Below, in pieces: positions 19,617 through 29,137 of a DNA stretch of 64,000 nucleotides. A program made the translations under genes and the position numbers. Below the pieces are notes generated by a model. The model saw only the letters and a list, made by a program, of their open reading frames with translations, was not told the DNA's origin and made no database searches. Each line of letters opens with the position of its first letter. Position 1 is the first letter of the stretch. The DNA is taken from contig CAVSDF010000005.1 of NCBI GenBank assembly GCA_963726715.1, positions 124,001 to 188,000 on the forward strand, written 5' to 3'. Source of the DNA: CAVSDF01 sp963726715 (lineage in GTDB: Bacteria; Bacteroidota; Rhodothermia; Rhodothermales; BA12).

Positions 19617-21875
19617 TCAGCGCGGCGAGAGGACCGTCTGGCGCGTGGGCGTTGCCGGAGCGAGCGGCACGGCGAGGGGGGCGAGCGAGGCGCGGTAGCG
19701 TCCGAGGAAGGCGTCGACGTCGAGCGGGACGGTGCGCAGGCGCACGGGCATGCCGGGCGTCAGGGCGAAGTCGATCTCGACGGTCGTCGCGGCGCCGTCG
19801 GGCGTGTCGGGGCCGTAGGCGAGCGCGAGCGGGTGGCCGCCGCCGGGCACGTCGAACGGGGCGTAGCGGGAGCGGGCGGAGAGGCCGTCGAGGCCGGGCG
19901 TGCCCCAGAACGCGAACCGCCGCTGCTGCGGGAGGACGGCGCCGCGGCGCCAGTCGGCCGTGCGGGCGCCGTAGCGCTGGCGGAGCGTCTGCACGGCATC
20001 GACGAAGGCGGCGTGGCGGCGCGTCGCGGCGAAGTAGGCGCTGTCGCGCGCGGCGGCGAAGGCGTCGACGCCGTTTCGGGCGGTCTCGGCGGCGGAGACG
20101 GTCTCGAAGAGCGTCGCGCCGACGCTGTTGGCGTCGTACGAGCCGTCCCAGCTGACGAGCGTTTCGAGGGCGGCGCGCTCGATCGGGCGCCCGAGCGTCG
20201 CCGGGTCGATGCGGGCGGCGATGGCGTGGGCGGCGTCGCGGGCGGACGGGCGGACGGCGTCGTCGGAGGGCCACGGGGGCAGGCGGGCGATCGCGTCGAG
20301 GCGCGCGGCGAGCACGCGCGCGAGCGGCAGCCCGGCGACGAGGCGCGCGGCGGCCGTGCGCGGCGCGGCGCGGAGTGAGTCGGCGGCGGACGACGTCAGC
20401 GCGGCCGAACTCCCGGCGGCTGTGGTGTCGGCGCGGGCCGGGGCGGCGGCGGCGAGGCCGCGGCGGTGCGCGGCGGCGGGGCCGAGGGCGGTGGCGGCAA
20501 TCGCTCCGCCGTCGCCGCGCGCCACGACGAGGCCCCCGCCGCGGACGATCCGCAAGGCCGTCGCCTCGCCCTCCCACAGGCCGAGCCACGCGGCGGCGTC
20601 GCTGAAGGCGCCTGCCGAGCCATCGCCGAGCCACGCGAGCCGCCACCGCGACGGCGGCGCCTGCGTCACGACCGTGTCGGGCAGGGCAGCGGCGACGATG
20701 GGCGCGGCGGCGCTGTCGGGCGGGACGGGCACTGTGGATGGGGTGGATGTGACAGCGGCGGCGAGGGTGTCGCGGCGGACGATCCGCCGCACCTTCGGCG
20801 GCTGGGCGCGGATGGTCGTCGTGCCGCCGACTTCGGGCGCGTAGAGCACCGACTCCTGTCCGCCGAGGACGCTCATCCGCTCCGCGCGCACGCTCGCCTC
20901 GACCTCCGCAGGCACGGTCTGCCACGACGCCTCGCCGCGCGGCAGCACCGCCCACGCGCGCCGCGCCGATCCATCGGCGTCGAGAAACGCGCCGGCGACG
21001 GGAAAGGGCGTGCCGGGGAGCAGCACGAGCAGCCGCGGAGCCGCGCCCGCGATGCGCACCTCGGCGGTGCGGAGCATCGGACGTGCCTGCGAGCCGGTGA
21101 CGTAGGTGGCGACGAGCCGGGCCGTCGGGGCGCCCGCGCTGTCGGCACGGGCGGTGGCGGCGCTGTCGGCGGCGGGCGAGGAGAGGACGAGGGTGTCGCG
21201 GCGTGCGTCGCCGGTGAAGGTCCAGGCGCGCGAGGCGCCGAGGCCGTCGGCGGCGAGGAGGCGGCGCAGGCCCGCGTCGGCGCTCGCGGTGGCGCCGAAG
21301 GCGACGGCGGGGAAGGGCGCCGCCGGGGCGTCGGTGGCGATCCACGCGGCGAGGCGCTCCGACGCGAGCACATCGGCGACCGTCCACGGTTCGATCACGA
21401 CCCCGAGGAGCGTCACCTGCGGCCCGCGCCGCACGCGGGCGGTGGCGAAGGCGGCGTTGACGCCCGCGCAGAACGCATCGAGGCGGCGGCGGGTGAGGCT
21501 GTCGAGATCCGCGGCCGCGCGGTCGGCGCCGCGCGCGATGCCGATCTGCCGCACGTGGCGGTCGACGGGCAGCACCGATGCGCCGAGCCACTCGGCGAGG
21601 CGTCCGCGCGCCGCCTGCCGCCAGGCGAGCATCGACCACGCATCTTCCTCTGCGAGCGCAAATCCGAGGGCGCGCATCGCGTCGTCGGTCGAGGCCGCGT
21701 CGATGCGCAGCGGCCGTCCGTCGTCGAACCACGCGACGGTCGCGCCCGCGCCCAGTCCCTCCACGCGCGCCGCATCGGGCATGCCGGGCGCGCCGTGGCT
21801 GAGCACGAGCGTGAAGCCGACGGCGCCTGCGAGCAGCACGACGGCGAGGACGATGAACTGGACGAACCTCAGCAC
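19617..21875 (-). CDS. Penicillin-acylase-family (Ntn hydrolase fold) membrane-anchored protein, divergent
   Basis: About 750 residues from GTG 21875; an ATG at 22058 would add a 61-residue Arg-rich extension that looks non-coding. One N-terminal anchor helix (FIVLAVVLLAGAVGFTLVL). The alpha-domain pattern of penicillin acylases follows: STDDAMRALGFALAEEDAWS, ARGRLAEWLGASVLPVDRHV, RLDAFCAGVNAAF. The processing site is expected at GLGASRAWTFTGD (Ser about residue 215), where family members usually have GSNxW. Here Asn is replaced by Arg and the following NDPH-type motif is absent. A Pro/Ala-rich insert (PPKVRRI...) and a C-terminal ALAYGPDTPDGAATTVE part follow. The fold assignment is moderate and the activity is doubtful: it may be a pseudoenzyme. 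Confidence 0.65.
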   Translation of the reverse strand: MLRFVQFIVLAVVLLAGAVGFTLVLSHGAPGMPDAARVEGLGAGATVAWFDDGRPLRIDAASTDDAMRALGFALAEEDAWSMLAWRQAARGRLAEWLGASVLPVDRHVRQIGIARGADRAAADLDSLTRRRLDAFCAGVNAAFATARVRRGPQVTLLGVVIEPWTVADVLASERLAAWIATDAPAAPFPAVAFGATASADAGLRRLLAADGLGASRAWTFTGDARRDTLVLSSPAADSAATARADSAGAPTARLVATYVTGSQARPMLRTAEVRIAGAAPRLLVLLPGTPFPVAGAFLDADGSARRAWAVLPRGEASWQTVPAEVEASVRAERMSVLGGQESVLYAPEVGGTTTIRAQPPKVRRIVRRDTLAAAVTSTPSTVPVPPDSAAAPIVAAALPDTVVTQAPPSRWRLAWLGDGSAGAFSDAAAWLGLWEGEATALRIVRGGGLVVARGDGGAIAATALGPAAAHRRGLAAAAPARADTTAAGSSAALTSSAADSLRAAPRTAAARLVAGLPLARVLAARLDAIARLPPWPSDDAVRPSARDAAHAIAARIDPATLGRPIERAALETLVSWDGSYDANSVGATLFETVSAAETARNGVDAFAAARDSAYFAATRRHAAFVDAVQTLRQRYGARTADWRRGAVLPQQRRFAFWGTPGLDGLSARSRYAPFDVPGGGHPLALAYGPDTPDGAATTVEIDFALTPGMPVRLRTVPLDVDAFLGRYRASLAPLAVPLAPATPTRQTVLSPR

Positions 21876-22135
21876 GATGGACCCGTTCGCGGCGGTCGGT
21901 GCCCGGCAAGGGCGGATGAAGCGGTCGATGCCCTCGCGCGGCGTGAATCCGTCCACGGCGAAAGCCTCCGGCGGCTCGCGGCGCGGCACGACGCCTCGCC
22001 CGCGCAGCGACGGCGCCGGACCGCCTCTCAGCCGTCCCCCGCCGTGCCGGGGCCGCAATATACCGTCCGCGTCGGCGCGTTTGCCCGGAGCGCCGCTCCT
22101 TTCGCCGCCCCGGCCTCTCCGTTTCCCCGCCGCCC

Positions 22136-23878
22136 GTGCCCCTCCGCCGCCCCGCCTTGTCGTCCGCTTCGTCGCCCTTCCGGCCGCCCTCCCGCCTCCG
22201 CGCAGGCCTCGCCGCCACCGCCCTCGTGCTCGTCGGCGTCGTCGCCGGGTGGAGCGTCGGCGATGCCGCGACGGCGCTCGGGAAGCTGCGCGTCGCCTTC
22301 CTCACGATCCGCGAGGCGTACGTCGACGCGCCGGACGAGCCGCGGTTGGTGGAGGCCGCGATCCGCGGGATGCTCAAAAAGCTCGACCCGCACTCGGCCT
22401 ACCTGACCGCCGCCGAGATGTCGCGCGTGCGCGAGCAGTTCAGCGCCGGGTTCGAGGGCGTCGGCATCGCCTACGAACGCATCGCCGGACCCGTCTCGGA
22501 ATCCGGTGGCGTGCGCGCCGACACCTTCGCCGTGCAGTCGATCGTGGCGGGCGGGCCGAGCGAGGCCGCGGGCGTGCGCACGAGCGACCGCATCCTCGCC
22601 CTCGACGGACGCTCGGTGATGGGCCTCGCCGACAGCGCACTCGTCGCCCGCCTCCGAGGCCCGGCGGGCACGCGCGTGGCGATGCGCCTCCTTCGCCTGC
22701 CCGCGCGCGACACCGTCACCATCACCGTCACGCGCGGGCGGGTGCCGCTCCCGGCGGTCGAGTCGGCGTTCGTCGTCGACGAGGCGCTGATGGGCCTGCC
22801 GGACGGTGGGGGGACGGGCCGCGTCGGCTACATCCGACTCATCCGCTTCGGGCGGACGACGAACGACGAACTCACCGCTGCGATGGAGCGCCTGCGCGGC
22901 GAGGGCGCCGACCGCTTCGTGCTCGATTTGCGCGGCAACGGCGGCGGCCTCCTCGACCAGGCCGTCCAGGTCTCCGACGACTTCCTCGGCGCGGGCCTGC
23001 GCATCGTCGAGCAGCGCGGGCGCACGGCGCGCAACTCGGCGGTCTTCACGGCTACGTCGGCGGGCGCGTTCGAGCGCGTCCCGCTCGTGCTCCTGGTCGA
23101 TGGCGGGACGGCGAGCGCGTCGGAGATCGTGGCAGGCGCCTTGCAGGACCACGACCGCGCGCTGATCGTCGGGCAGCGGACGTTCGGGAAGGGCCTCGTG
23201 CAGACGCAGCGCGAACTCCCCGACGGGAGCGCGATCCGCGTCACGGTCGCCCGCTACTACACGCCGCTCGGACGCCTCGTGCAGACGCCCTACGACACCG
23301 GCGGTCCGCTGGACACGTACTTCGCCTCCAAGCGCGACCGCGAGCGCCGCGACCGGGGCCTGCTGCTCCGCGATCTCATCGACGAGGTGCCCGACAGCCT
23401 CCACTACCGCACGCCCGCCGGGCGCGTCGTGATCGGCGGCGGCGGCATCCTCCCCGACGTGCTCGTCACCGACAGCCTCACCGGCACGCTCCGCGCGGTG
23501 CTGCGCGCGGGCGAGGAGACGACGCTCGCCCGCGCCCTCGTCGACACCCGCCGCGACGACCTGCTCGCGCGCTTCCCGACGGCCGAGGCCTTCGCGCGTG
23601 GCTTCGCCTTCACCGACGCCGACCGCGCGTGGCGGGACGCCCACCTCGCCGCCCGCCTCACGAGCGCCCGCGCCGACAGCGCGTGGGCCGCCGACGCGCC
23701 CGCATGGCGCCGCCGCCTCGCTGCCGACAGCCGCCTCCTCGATGTGATCATCAGCGCCCGCGTGGCCCTGCGCCTCTACGGACGCGAAGCCGCCCAGCGC
23801 GTCCTCCTCGCCGACGACGCCGTCGCTCGTGAGGCGCTGATGCACTGGGACGACGCGGCGGCGCTGTCGCGGAACTGA
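22136..23878 (+). CDS. C-terminal processing peptidase (S41, CtpA type)
   Basis: 580 residues, with an N-terminal signal anchor (LAATALVLVGVVAGWSVGDA). The layout is typical CtpA: FLTIREAYVDAPDEPRLVEA and IRGMLKKLDPHSAYL, a PDZ domain (FEGVGIAYERI, IVAGGPSEAAGVRTSDRILA), then FVLDLRGNGGGLLDQAV, the catalytic Ser in DGGTASASEIVAGAL and the catalytic Lys in GQRTFGKGLVQTQ, TVARYYTPLGR. The C-terminal 170 residues form a helical extension common in Bacteroidota Prc/CtpA. It acts in the periplasm, trimming C-termini of envelope proteins. Divergent from the acylase-fold gene. The start is probably a GTG. Confidence 0.92.
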   Translation: MPLRRPALSSASSPFRPPSRLRAGLAATALVLVGVVAGWSVGDAATALGKLRVAFLTIREAYVDAPDEPRLVEAAIRGMLKKLDPHSAYLTAAEMSRVREQFSAGFEGVGIAYERIAGPVSESGGVRADTFAVQSIVAGGPSEAAGVRTSDRILALDGRSVMGLADSALVARLRGPAGTRVAMRLLRLPARDTVTITVTRGRVPLPAVESAFVVDEALMGLPDGGGTGRVGYIRLIRFGRTTNDELTAAMERLRGEGADRFVLDLRGNGGGLLDQAVQVSDDFLGAGLRIVEQRGRTARNSAVFTATSAGAFERVPLVLLVDGGTASASEIVAGALQDHDRALIVGQRTFGKGLVQTQRELPDGSAIRVTVARYYTPLGRLVQTPYDTGGPLDTYFASKRDRERRDRGLLLRDLIDEVPDSLHYRTPAGRVVIGGGGILPDVLVTDSLTGTLRAVLRAGEETTLARALVDTRRDDLLARFPTAEAFARGFAFTDADRAWRDAHLAARLTSARADSAWAADAPAWRRRLAADSRLLDVIISARVALRLYGREAAQRVLLADDAVAREALMHWDDAAALSRN

Positions 23879-23969
23879 CGGTGGGACGGGGTTGGTTGTG
23901 GGTGTATTGGGGGGTTGGAGGTGCCGGGCCGTTGGGGGCGTTCGTGGGGGGCGTCGGGCCACCGGGGAC

Positions 23970-23998
23970 GTAGAGACGCATCGGCGATGCGTCTCTAC
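23970..23998. repeat. 29-base palindrome, central G
   Basis: GTAGAGACGCATCG, one G, then the perfect complement. Identical to the copy at 18511-18539. Confidence 0.8.
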
Positions 23999-24075
23999 CA
24001 TTCGTCGCGCCTGCCGCCCTCGGACGGATGACCACCGCGCGGGTCGGGTCCCGTGGTCGCCGACCCATCGGGGGC

Positions 24076-24104
24076 GTAGAGACGCATCGCCGATGCGTCT
24101 CTAC
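24076..24104. repeat. 29-base palindrome, central C
   Basis: Same arms with a central C, that is the reverse complement of the copy 77 bases before it. The pair lies between convergent genes. Confidence 0.8.
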
Positions 24105-24200
24105 TGGGCGTCGTCCGGGCGCCATCCGTCGTTCGGCGGCCGCGCACCGGCGGCGCGCGTGCGCAGGGCGCCGTTCGCACGTCGTCCGTCGTCCGCCGCG

Positions 24201-24944
24201 TCACACCGCGATCGCTTCGCCTTCGACGCCCACGCGGACATCGGCGAACGTGGTGCGTGCCTCGCCGAGATCGTCGTCGGTCAGGCCGGGAGGAAGGTGA
24301 ACGAGAACGCACCGGCAGGCGCCCGCGCGGGCGGCGACGCCGGCGGCCTGGGCGGCGCTGCTGTGGCCCTTGAAGGCGCCGGTCGCCTCGTGGACGAGCA
24401 GGTCGGCCTTGCTGGCGAGGGCGACGACGGCGTCGCACGGCTCGGTGTCGCACGAGTAGGCGGCGACGCATCCGGTCGCGCGCTCCTCGAAGCGAAATCC
24501 GTGGGTCGGCGGGCCATGAACGACCGGGCTGGCGGTGATGCGCAGCCGCGCGTCCTCCCACGCGAGCGCGCCCTCGCCGTCTGGAATCTGCCGCCAGTCG
24601 AACGCGAACAGCCCCGTCCATCCCGACGTGTCGAAGGCCTCCCACGACCGCCGCACCTGGGCGAGCGCCGCCGCGTTGCCGACGATCGGGAGCGGCGCCG
24701 CGCGTTCGTAGAGCCACAGGCGCTCGATGAGGAGCGCGAAGCCGCCGACATGGTCCGGGTGCTCGTGCGTGACGATGAGCGCGTCGATGGACGCCGGGTC
24801 GAGGCCGCAGGCGAGCATCCGCTGGAGAGCATCGCCGCCGCAGTCGACGAGCACGACGCGCCCGCCGCTCTCGAGAGCCAGCATCGTCGTCGTGCGGTGC
24901 GCATCCGAGCGCGCCGCGCCGGTGCCGAGGAGGTGGACGGTCAT
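24201..24944 (-). CDS. MBL-fold metal-dependent hydrolase, ribonuclease Z-like
   Basis: 247 residues, cytoplasmic. Metal-binding motif THEHPDHVGG (HxHxDH) near residue 60, LLGTGAARSDAHRTTTML at the start, VVHGPPTHGFRFE, AAYSCDTEPCDAVVALA and LLVHEATGAFKGHSSAAQAA, the last two matching the Asp and HEATF-like segments of the RNase Z/ElaC superfamily. No exosite arm of true RNase Z is present, so it is more likely one of the short phosphodiesterase- or arylsulfatase-like members. Metal is probably zinc or manganese. It stands alone, with a divergent lipoprotein gene 99 bases upstream. Confidence 0.8.
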   Translation of the reverse strand: MTVHLLGTGAARSDAHRTTTMLALESGGRVVLVDCGGDALQRMLACGLDPASIDALIVTHEHPDHVGGFALLIERLWLYERAAPLPIVGNAAALAQVRRSWEAFDTSGWTGLFAFDWRQIPDGEGALAWEDARLRITASPVVHGPPTHGFRFEERATGCVAAYSCDTEPCDAVVALASKADLLVHEATGAFKGHSSAAQAAGVAARAGACRCVLVHLPPGLTDDDLGEARTTFADVRVGVEGEAIAV

Positions 24945-25043
24945 GGGGGAATCTGGATGGGGAGGGTGAACGGGCTTGCGCGGCGCGCGGCATAGGTGCG
25001 ATCATAGGCGCTCCGCCCGCCCGTACGTCTTCCGCCGTCCGAC

Positions 25044-25454
25044 ATGTCCCGCATCGTCACGACCGCCCTCGCCGCCGCCGCGCTCCTCGCCGTGGCCGGG
25101 TGCGACTTCCTCTCCTTCGGACGCGGCGGCGCATCCGGCACGGGCGCGGCGACGCCCGCCACGATGGCCCGCCTCGACGCCGAGATCCAGCTTCTCACGC
25201 AGCCCCCGTCGGCCACGCGCGCCGCTTCGTGCCGCGCCGTCGCCTATGGGTCGAAGGCCTGCGGCGGGCCGTCGCGCGCGGTGATCTTCTCGACTGAGAA
25301 GACCGACTCGACACGCCTGCGCACGCTCACCGACCGCTACACCACGCTCGAAGACGAGCACAACCGCCGCACCGGCGCCGTCTCCGACTGCATGTTTCTC
25401 ATGACCCCCGAGGTGACCCTCGGCGCGGGTGGCGTCTGCGTGGCGAAGCGCTGA
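25044..25454 (+). CDS. Small hypothetical lipoprotein
   Basis: 136 residues. Signal peptide MSRIVTTALAAAALLAVAGC has lipobox AVAGC, so the mature protein (from Cys20) is lipid-anchored. The body has four further cysteines (SCRAVAYGSKACGG, SDCMFL, GVCVAKR) that could form two disulfides. The pattern (AYGSKACGGP and a final GVCVAK) is found in short uncharacterised lipoproteins. No enzymatic motif. Its stop overlaps the next ATG by one base (TGATG), so the two are coupled. Confidence 0.65.
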   Translation: MSRIVTTALAAAALLAVAGCDFLSFGRGGASGTGAATPATMARLDAEIQLLTQPPSATRAASCRAVAYGSKACGGPSRAVIFSTEKTDSTRLRTLTDRYTTLEDEHNRRTGAVSDCMFLMTPEVTLGAGGVCVAKR

Positions 25455-25873
25455 TGGTCGCCGCGCCGGGAGAGGCCACTCCGCCGCGTCTCGCTCGCCG
25501 TGGGCCGGGCCTGCTGTGGGTGGACAGCGTCGGCGGTTTGCTCGTGGGGACCGTGGTGGTGGCCGCGCCGGGCGCGCTGAGCCGGCTTTACCGGATGCCC
25601 CGCGCGGCGGTCGTCGGCCTCGGGGTGGCGAATCTCGCCTACGGAGCGTTTTCGGGGTCGCTGGCGCTGCGGCAGCGGCGCTCGCCGGGGCAGATCGCGG
25701 CGCTCGTGGCCGCCAACGCGGCCTGGGCCGCCGCGTGCGGCCTCGCCGCCGCGCGCCTCGCAGGCACCGCCTCGGTGTTCGGGATCGCGCACCTTGTGGC
25801 AGAGGGGGCGTACGTGGGCGGCCTCGCCGCGCTCGAATGGCGGCACCGCGACCGGCTTCTCGGGACGGCGTGA
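25454..25873 (+). CDS. Small polytopic membrane protein of unknown function
   Basis: 139 residues with four predicted membrane helices: LLWVDSVGGLLVGTVVVAAP, AAVVGLGVANLAYGAFSGSL, IAALVAANAAWAAACGLAAA and VFGIAHLVAEGAYVGGLAAL. A basic loop (LRQRRS) lies between helices 2 and 3. I do not recognise a named family; the helix pattern resembles short integral proteins annotated as SPW- or DoxX-like, without their signatures. It begins on the last base of the lipoprotein stop codon, so it is probably expressed with that gene. Confidence 0.6.
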   Translation: MVAAPGEATPPRLARRGPGLLWVDSVGGLLVGTVVVAAPGALSRLYRMPRAAVVGLGVANLAYGAFSGSLALRQRRSPGQIAALVAANAAWAAACGLAAARLAGTASVFGIAHLVAEGAYVGGLAALEWRHRDRLLGTA

Positions 25874-25952
25874 CGCATCAAGCCTCCGCAATCGGCGTCG
25901 CGCGCCAGACGCTTGAACACAGGCTGCCGTCGGGGCGCATCCTGCGTTCAGG

Positions 25953-26396
25953 TCATCGCGGCGGACTTTCGGAAGCGATCTCGTAGCGAATGGCTACCGA
26001 CTGCACCACGGGCTCTGCCCTGAAGACGCGGGCGCGGGGGTGATGCCGGACCACGAGACGCTGGGAAGCCTCCCATCGCACCTCGACCGCAGGGCCGCCC
26101 CCCGGCGCGGATGGCGCCGCAGTGTGATCGGTGTCGGCCGCGAAGACGTTTCCAGCAGAATCCCCGAGATCGGAAGCTGCCGTGAGCACAGACACCTGCG
26201 TGCTGAAATCGGTGGTCGCGCCACAGTCACTCCGAAACACGACGGCTTTGCGAGACCCATCGGGCGACACGACCTCGTCGACGGGTTCGTTGACGCACTC
26301 GAACATCGTGAAGGAACTGAGCGCGACTCCAGCCACAAAGACGGCCCCGATGACGACGGTCAGGGCAACCCCAACTGTTTTGGAAAGCAGTGACAT
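25953..26396 (-). CDS. Hypothetical membrane-anchored protein with SPDG...DCGATT motif
   Basis: 147 residues. An N-terminal anchor (VGVALTVVIGAVFVAGVALS) precedes CVNEPVDEVVSPDGSRKAVV, FRSDCGATTDFSTQVSVL and a beta-rich C-terminus (VEVRWEASQRLVVRHHPRAR, VAIRYEIAS). The block SPDG-KAVVF-DCGATT-FSTQVS recurs in small uncharacterised proteins of many bacteria; the two cysteines are probably disulfide-bonded outside the cytoplasm. Its base composition is visibly lower in GC than its neighbours, so it may have been acquired. It ends 18 bases before the aldehyde dehydrogenase stop side, on the same strand, and could be last in that transcript. Confidence 0.65.
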   Translation of the reverse strand: MSLLSKTVGVALTVVIGAVFVAGVALSSFTMFECVNEPVDEVVSPDGSRKAVVFRSDCGATTDFSTQVSVLTAASDLGDSAGNVFAADTDHTAAPSAPGGGPAVEVRWEASQRLVVRHHPRARVFRAEPVVQSVAIRYEIASESPPR

Positions 26397-26414
26397 GAGA
26401 CGAGTTGCAGCGAC

Positions 26415-28926
26415 CTACGCGCCGTACGGCACCCAGATGTTCTTGACCGTCGTGGCCTCGCGCAGCAGCTCCGCCGACGCGGGCAGGGCGCCGCTCGCGG
26501 GCATCGTCCACGTGCGCTTCATGTTCGACGTGCTCGCGCGCTCGACCGCCGCGCCGCCTTCGTCGGGCCCGGCGTACCAGATCGCGTCGACGTCTTCGTG
26601 CTCGGCGAGGGTCTTCGCCAGCACGTCGCGGTCGCCGGTGACGATGTTGATCGTGCCCGCGGGCACGTCGGAGGTGTCGAGGACCTGGTAGAGGTCGGTC
26701 GCCGAGAGCGGCGCCACGGGCGAGGGGACGACGACGAGCGTGTTGCCCATCGCGAGCGGCGTGCCCGGCGAGGCGGCAGAACGCGCGCAGCGGCGCGTCG
26801 TCGGGGCAGAGGATGGCGACGACGCCGATCGGCTCGTTCATCGCGAGCGTGACCGTGCGCTGCGGGACGCCGTGGATGGCGCCGTCGTACTTGTCGGCCC
26901 ACGCGGCGGCGGTGAAGAGGTCGGCGATGGCGCCGTCCACCTCCGACTGCGCGGCGTCTGCCGAGGCGCCGGTCTGCGCGGTGATGCGCGCGGCGAACTC
27001 GGCTGAGCGCGCGGCGAGGTTCTCGGCGACGTAGTAGAGGATCTGCGCCCGCGCGTGCCCGGTCGTCGCCGCCCACCCGTCGGCGGCCTTGCGGGCGGCC
27101 TCGACGGCGTTGCGGACGTCCTTGCGGTTGCCCTCGCCGACCTCGCCGACGATGCGCCCGTCGGGCGACGTCACCGCGAGCGCGTAGCGCGCCATCCGGA
27201 CGCGCCTGCTTGCCGCCGATGTAGAGCTTCGCCGTCCGGTCGAGCCGCGGAATCCATCCTCGATGGCATCTGCCGCGGCGCGCTTCGAGGCTTTGCCGGT
27301 CGCTTTCGACTCGGGCGCTTTTGCGTCCGGCGCGCCGCCTCGGCGTGGAGCGGGCGGACGTACTCGTACAGGCCTTCCTTGCCGCCCTCTCGCCCGTAGC
27401 CGGACTCGCGGACGCCGCCGAAGCCGCTCGACCGCGTCGAACACGTTGGTGCAGTTGATCCACACCGTGCCCGCCTTGATCTGCCCGGCGACGTCGAGCG
27501 CGAGGTTCACGTCCTCGCTCCACACGCTCGCGGCGAGGCCGTAGCGCGTGTTGTTGGCGAGCGCGACCGCCTCCGCCGGGGTCCGGAACGACATCGCCGC
27601 CGCCACCGGCCCGAAGATCTCGACCTGCGCGACGGTGCTCGCGGGCGCCACGTTGGTGAGCAGCGTCGGCGGGTAGAAGCAGCCGCCGGAGTCGAGGCCC
27701 GGCCACGGCGCCGTGAGCGCCGCCGCGCATCCGCGATCGCCCGTTGCACCGAGCATCCGGCGCCCCATCGCCCGAGGCAAACCCGCCGACCATCTGCGAC
27801 GCCCACGACGGCTGGTGGACAACCGCGCCCTCGGCGACGCCCTGCGCCACGAGGAGGGCGATGCGGTCGCGCTGCACCGGGGCCACGATGGCGCCGACAT
27901 CGACGCCCTTGTCGAGCGGGTCGCCGAGCCGCAGGCGCTCCATGCGGGCGCGCAGTTTGGCGATCGTGCGCTCGTAGATGCCTTCCTGAATCAGCAAACG
28001 CGAGCCCGCGCAGCACACCTGCCCCTGGTTGAACCAGATCGCATCGACGACGCCCTCGACGGCGCTGTCGAGGTCGGCGTCGTCGAAGATGACGAACGGG
28101 CTTTTGCCGCCGAGTTCGAGCGAGAGCGCCTTGCCACTGCCCGCCGTCTGCTGGCGGATGAGGCGCCCGACATCGGTCGAGCCGGTGAAGGCGATCTTGT
28201 CGACGCCGTCGTGTCCGACGATCGCCGCGCCCGTCTCGCCGTCGCCGGTGACGAGGTTGAAGACGCCGTCGGGCAGGCCGACGCTCTGGCAGAGTTCGGC
28301 GAAGCGGATGCGCGGTGAGGCTGGTGAACTCCGCCGGCTTCATGACCACCGTGTTGCCCATCGCGAGCGCCGGGCGCCACCTTCCACGCGAGCATGAGGA
28401 GCGGGAAATTCCACGGGATGATCTGCCCGACGACGCCGAGCGCCGCGTGCCCGGCCATCTCGGTCTCCATCAGCTGCGCCCACCCGGCGTGGTGGTAGAA
28501 GTGGCGGGCGACGAGCGGGATGTCGAGGTCGCGCGTCTCGCGGATGGTCTTGCCGTTGTCGAGCGTCTCCAGCACCGCGAACAGCCGGCTGTGCTTCTGG
28601 ATGCCGCGCGCGATGGCGTACAGGTAGCGCGCCCGCACGTGCCCCGGCGTGGCGCTCCACGACGGAAACGCCGTCCGCGCCGCCGCGACCGCATCGTCGA
28701 CGTCTGCCGCCGATCCCTGCGCGACGTACCCGAGCGTCTCGCCCGTCGCCGGGTTCTCCGACGCGAAGTGCGCCTTGCCCTCGCGCCATTTCCCACCGAT
28801 GAACAGGCCGAAGTGGGCCGCGCCGTGGTCATCAGGCGAATGGTCCGCGATCCAATCGCGGGCCGCCTGGCTGGATTCCGGTGCCACGCCGTAGTCGAGT
28901 GAGTGGAGGATGTCGGTCGTCGTCAT
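26415..28926 (-). CDS. Two-domain aldehyde dehydrogenase, ALDH16 type (several frame slips)
   Basis: About 835 residues after correcting slips near 26760, 27200, 27430, 27740 and 28310-28370. The N-terminus LHSLDYGVAPESSQAARDWI and FGLFIGGKWREGKAHF matches the ALDH16 family. Domain 1 is a complete dehydrogenase: VVGQIIPWNFPLLMLAWKVA, VDKIAFTGSTDVGRLI, LELGGKSPFVIFDDADLDSA (general-base Glu) and WFNQGQVCCAGSRLL (catalytic Cys), GCFYPPTLLTNV, FGPVAAAM. Domain 2 (KLYIGGKQARPDG, GWAATTGHARAQILYYVAEN, MNEPIGVVAILCPDDAPL, SNMKRTWT) has no QxCC motif and appears non-catalytic, as in ALDH16. It oxidises aldehydes with NAD. It follows deoC, whose product acetaldehyde is a natural substrate. Confidence 0.82.
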
Positions 28927-29033
28927 GGGTCGTCGGGCGCCGCAGAGGACGCGCAGGTCAGGTCGGTGCGAGGAGGGCAGGGCGGCGCGCGGGGCGCGGC
29001 GGCGGGGCGGTGGCGCGCGGTGGGGGCGGGGGT

Positions 29034-29062
29034 GTAGGGGCGGGTCTGAGACCCGCCCCTAC
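29034..29062. repeat. 29-base palindrome, GTAGGGGCGGGTCT arms
   Basis: Perfect 14-base arms around one G, the same size and GTAG...CTAC ends as the GAGACGCATCG family but a different core. It lies between the deoC stop and the aldehyde dehydrogenase start. Confidence 0.75.
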
Positions 29063-29137
29063 GGACGTTCGGTGTGGATTGACGCCCGGCGTGCGGCGGG
29101 GCGTTCGGTGCGGGGTGGACGCCCCACGCGCGTCCCG

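Larger units (their letters stand above)
23879..24200. other. Intergenic stretch with two palindromes
   Basis: About 320 bases between the convergent protease and MBL genes, holding G/T-rich sequence (GGTTGGTTGTGGGTG near 23890) and two 29-base palindromes. No gene is visible. Confidence 0.6.

Noticed and set aside
19525..22377. 950-codon minus-strand frame overlapping the acylase gene in another frame
   Set aside because: Composition is almost all Arg, Ala and Pro; the overlapping frame has a membrane anchor and family motifs, so this one is a shadow.
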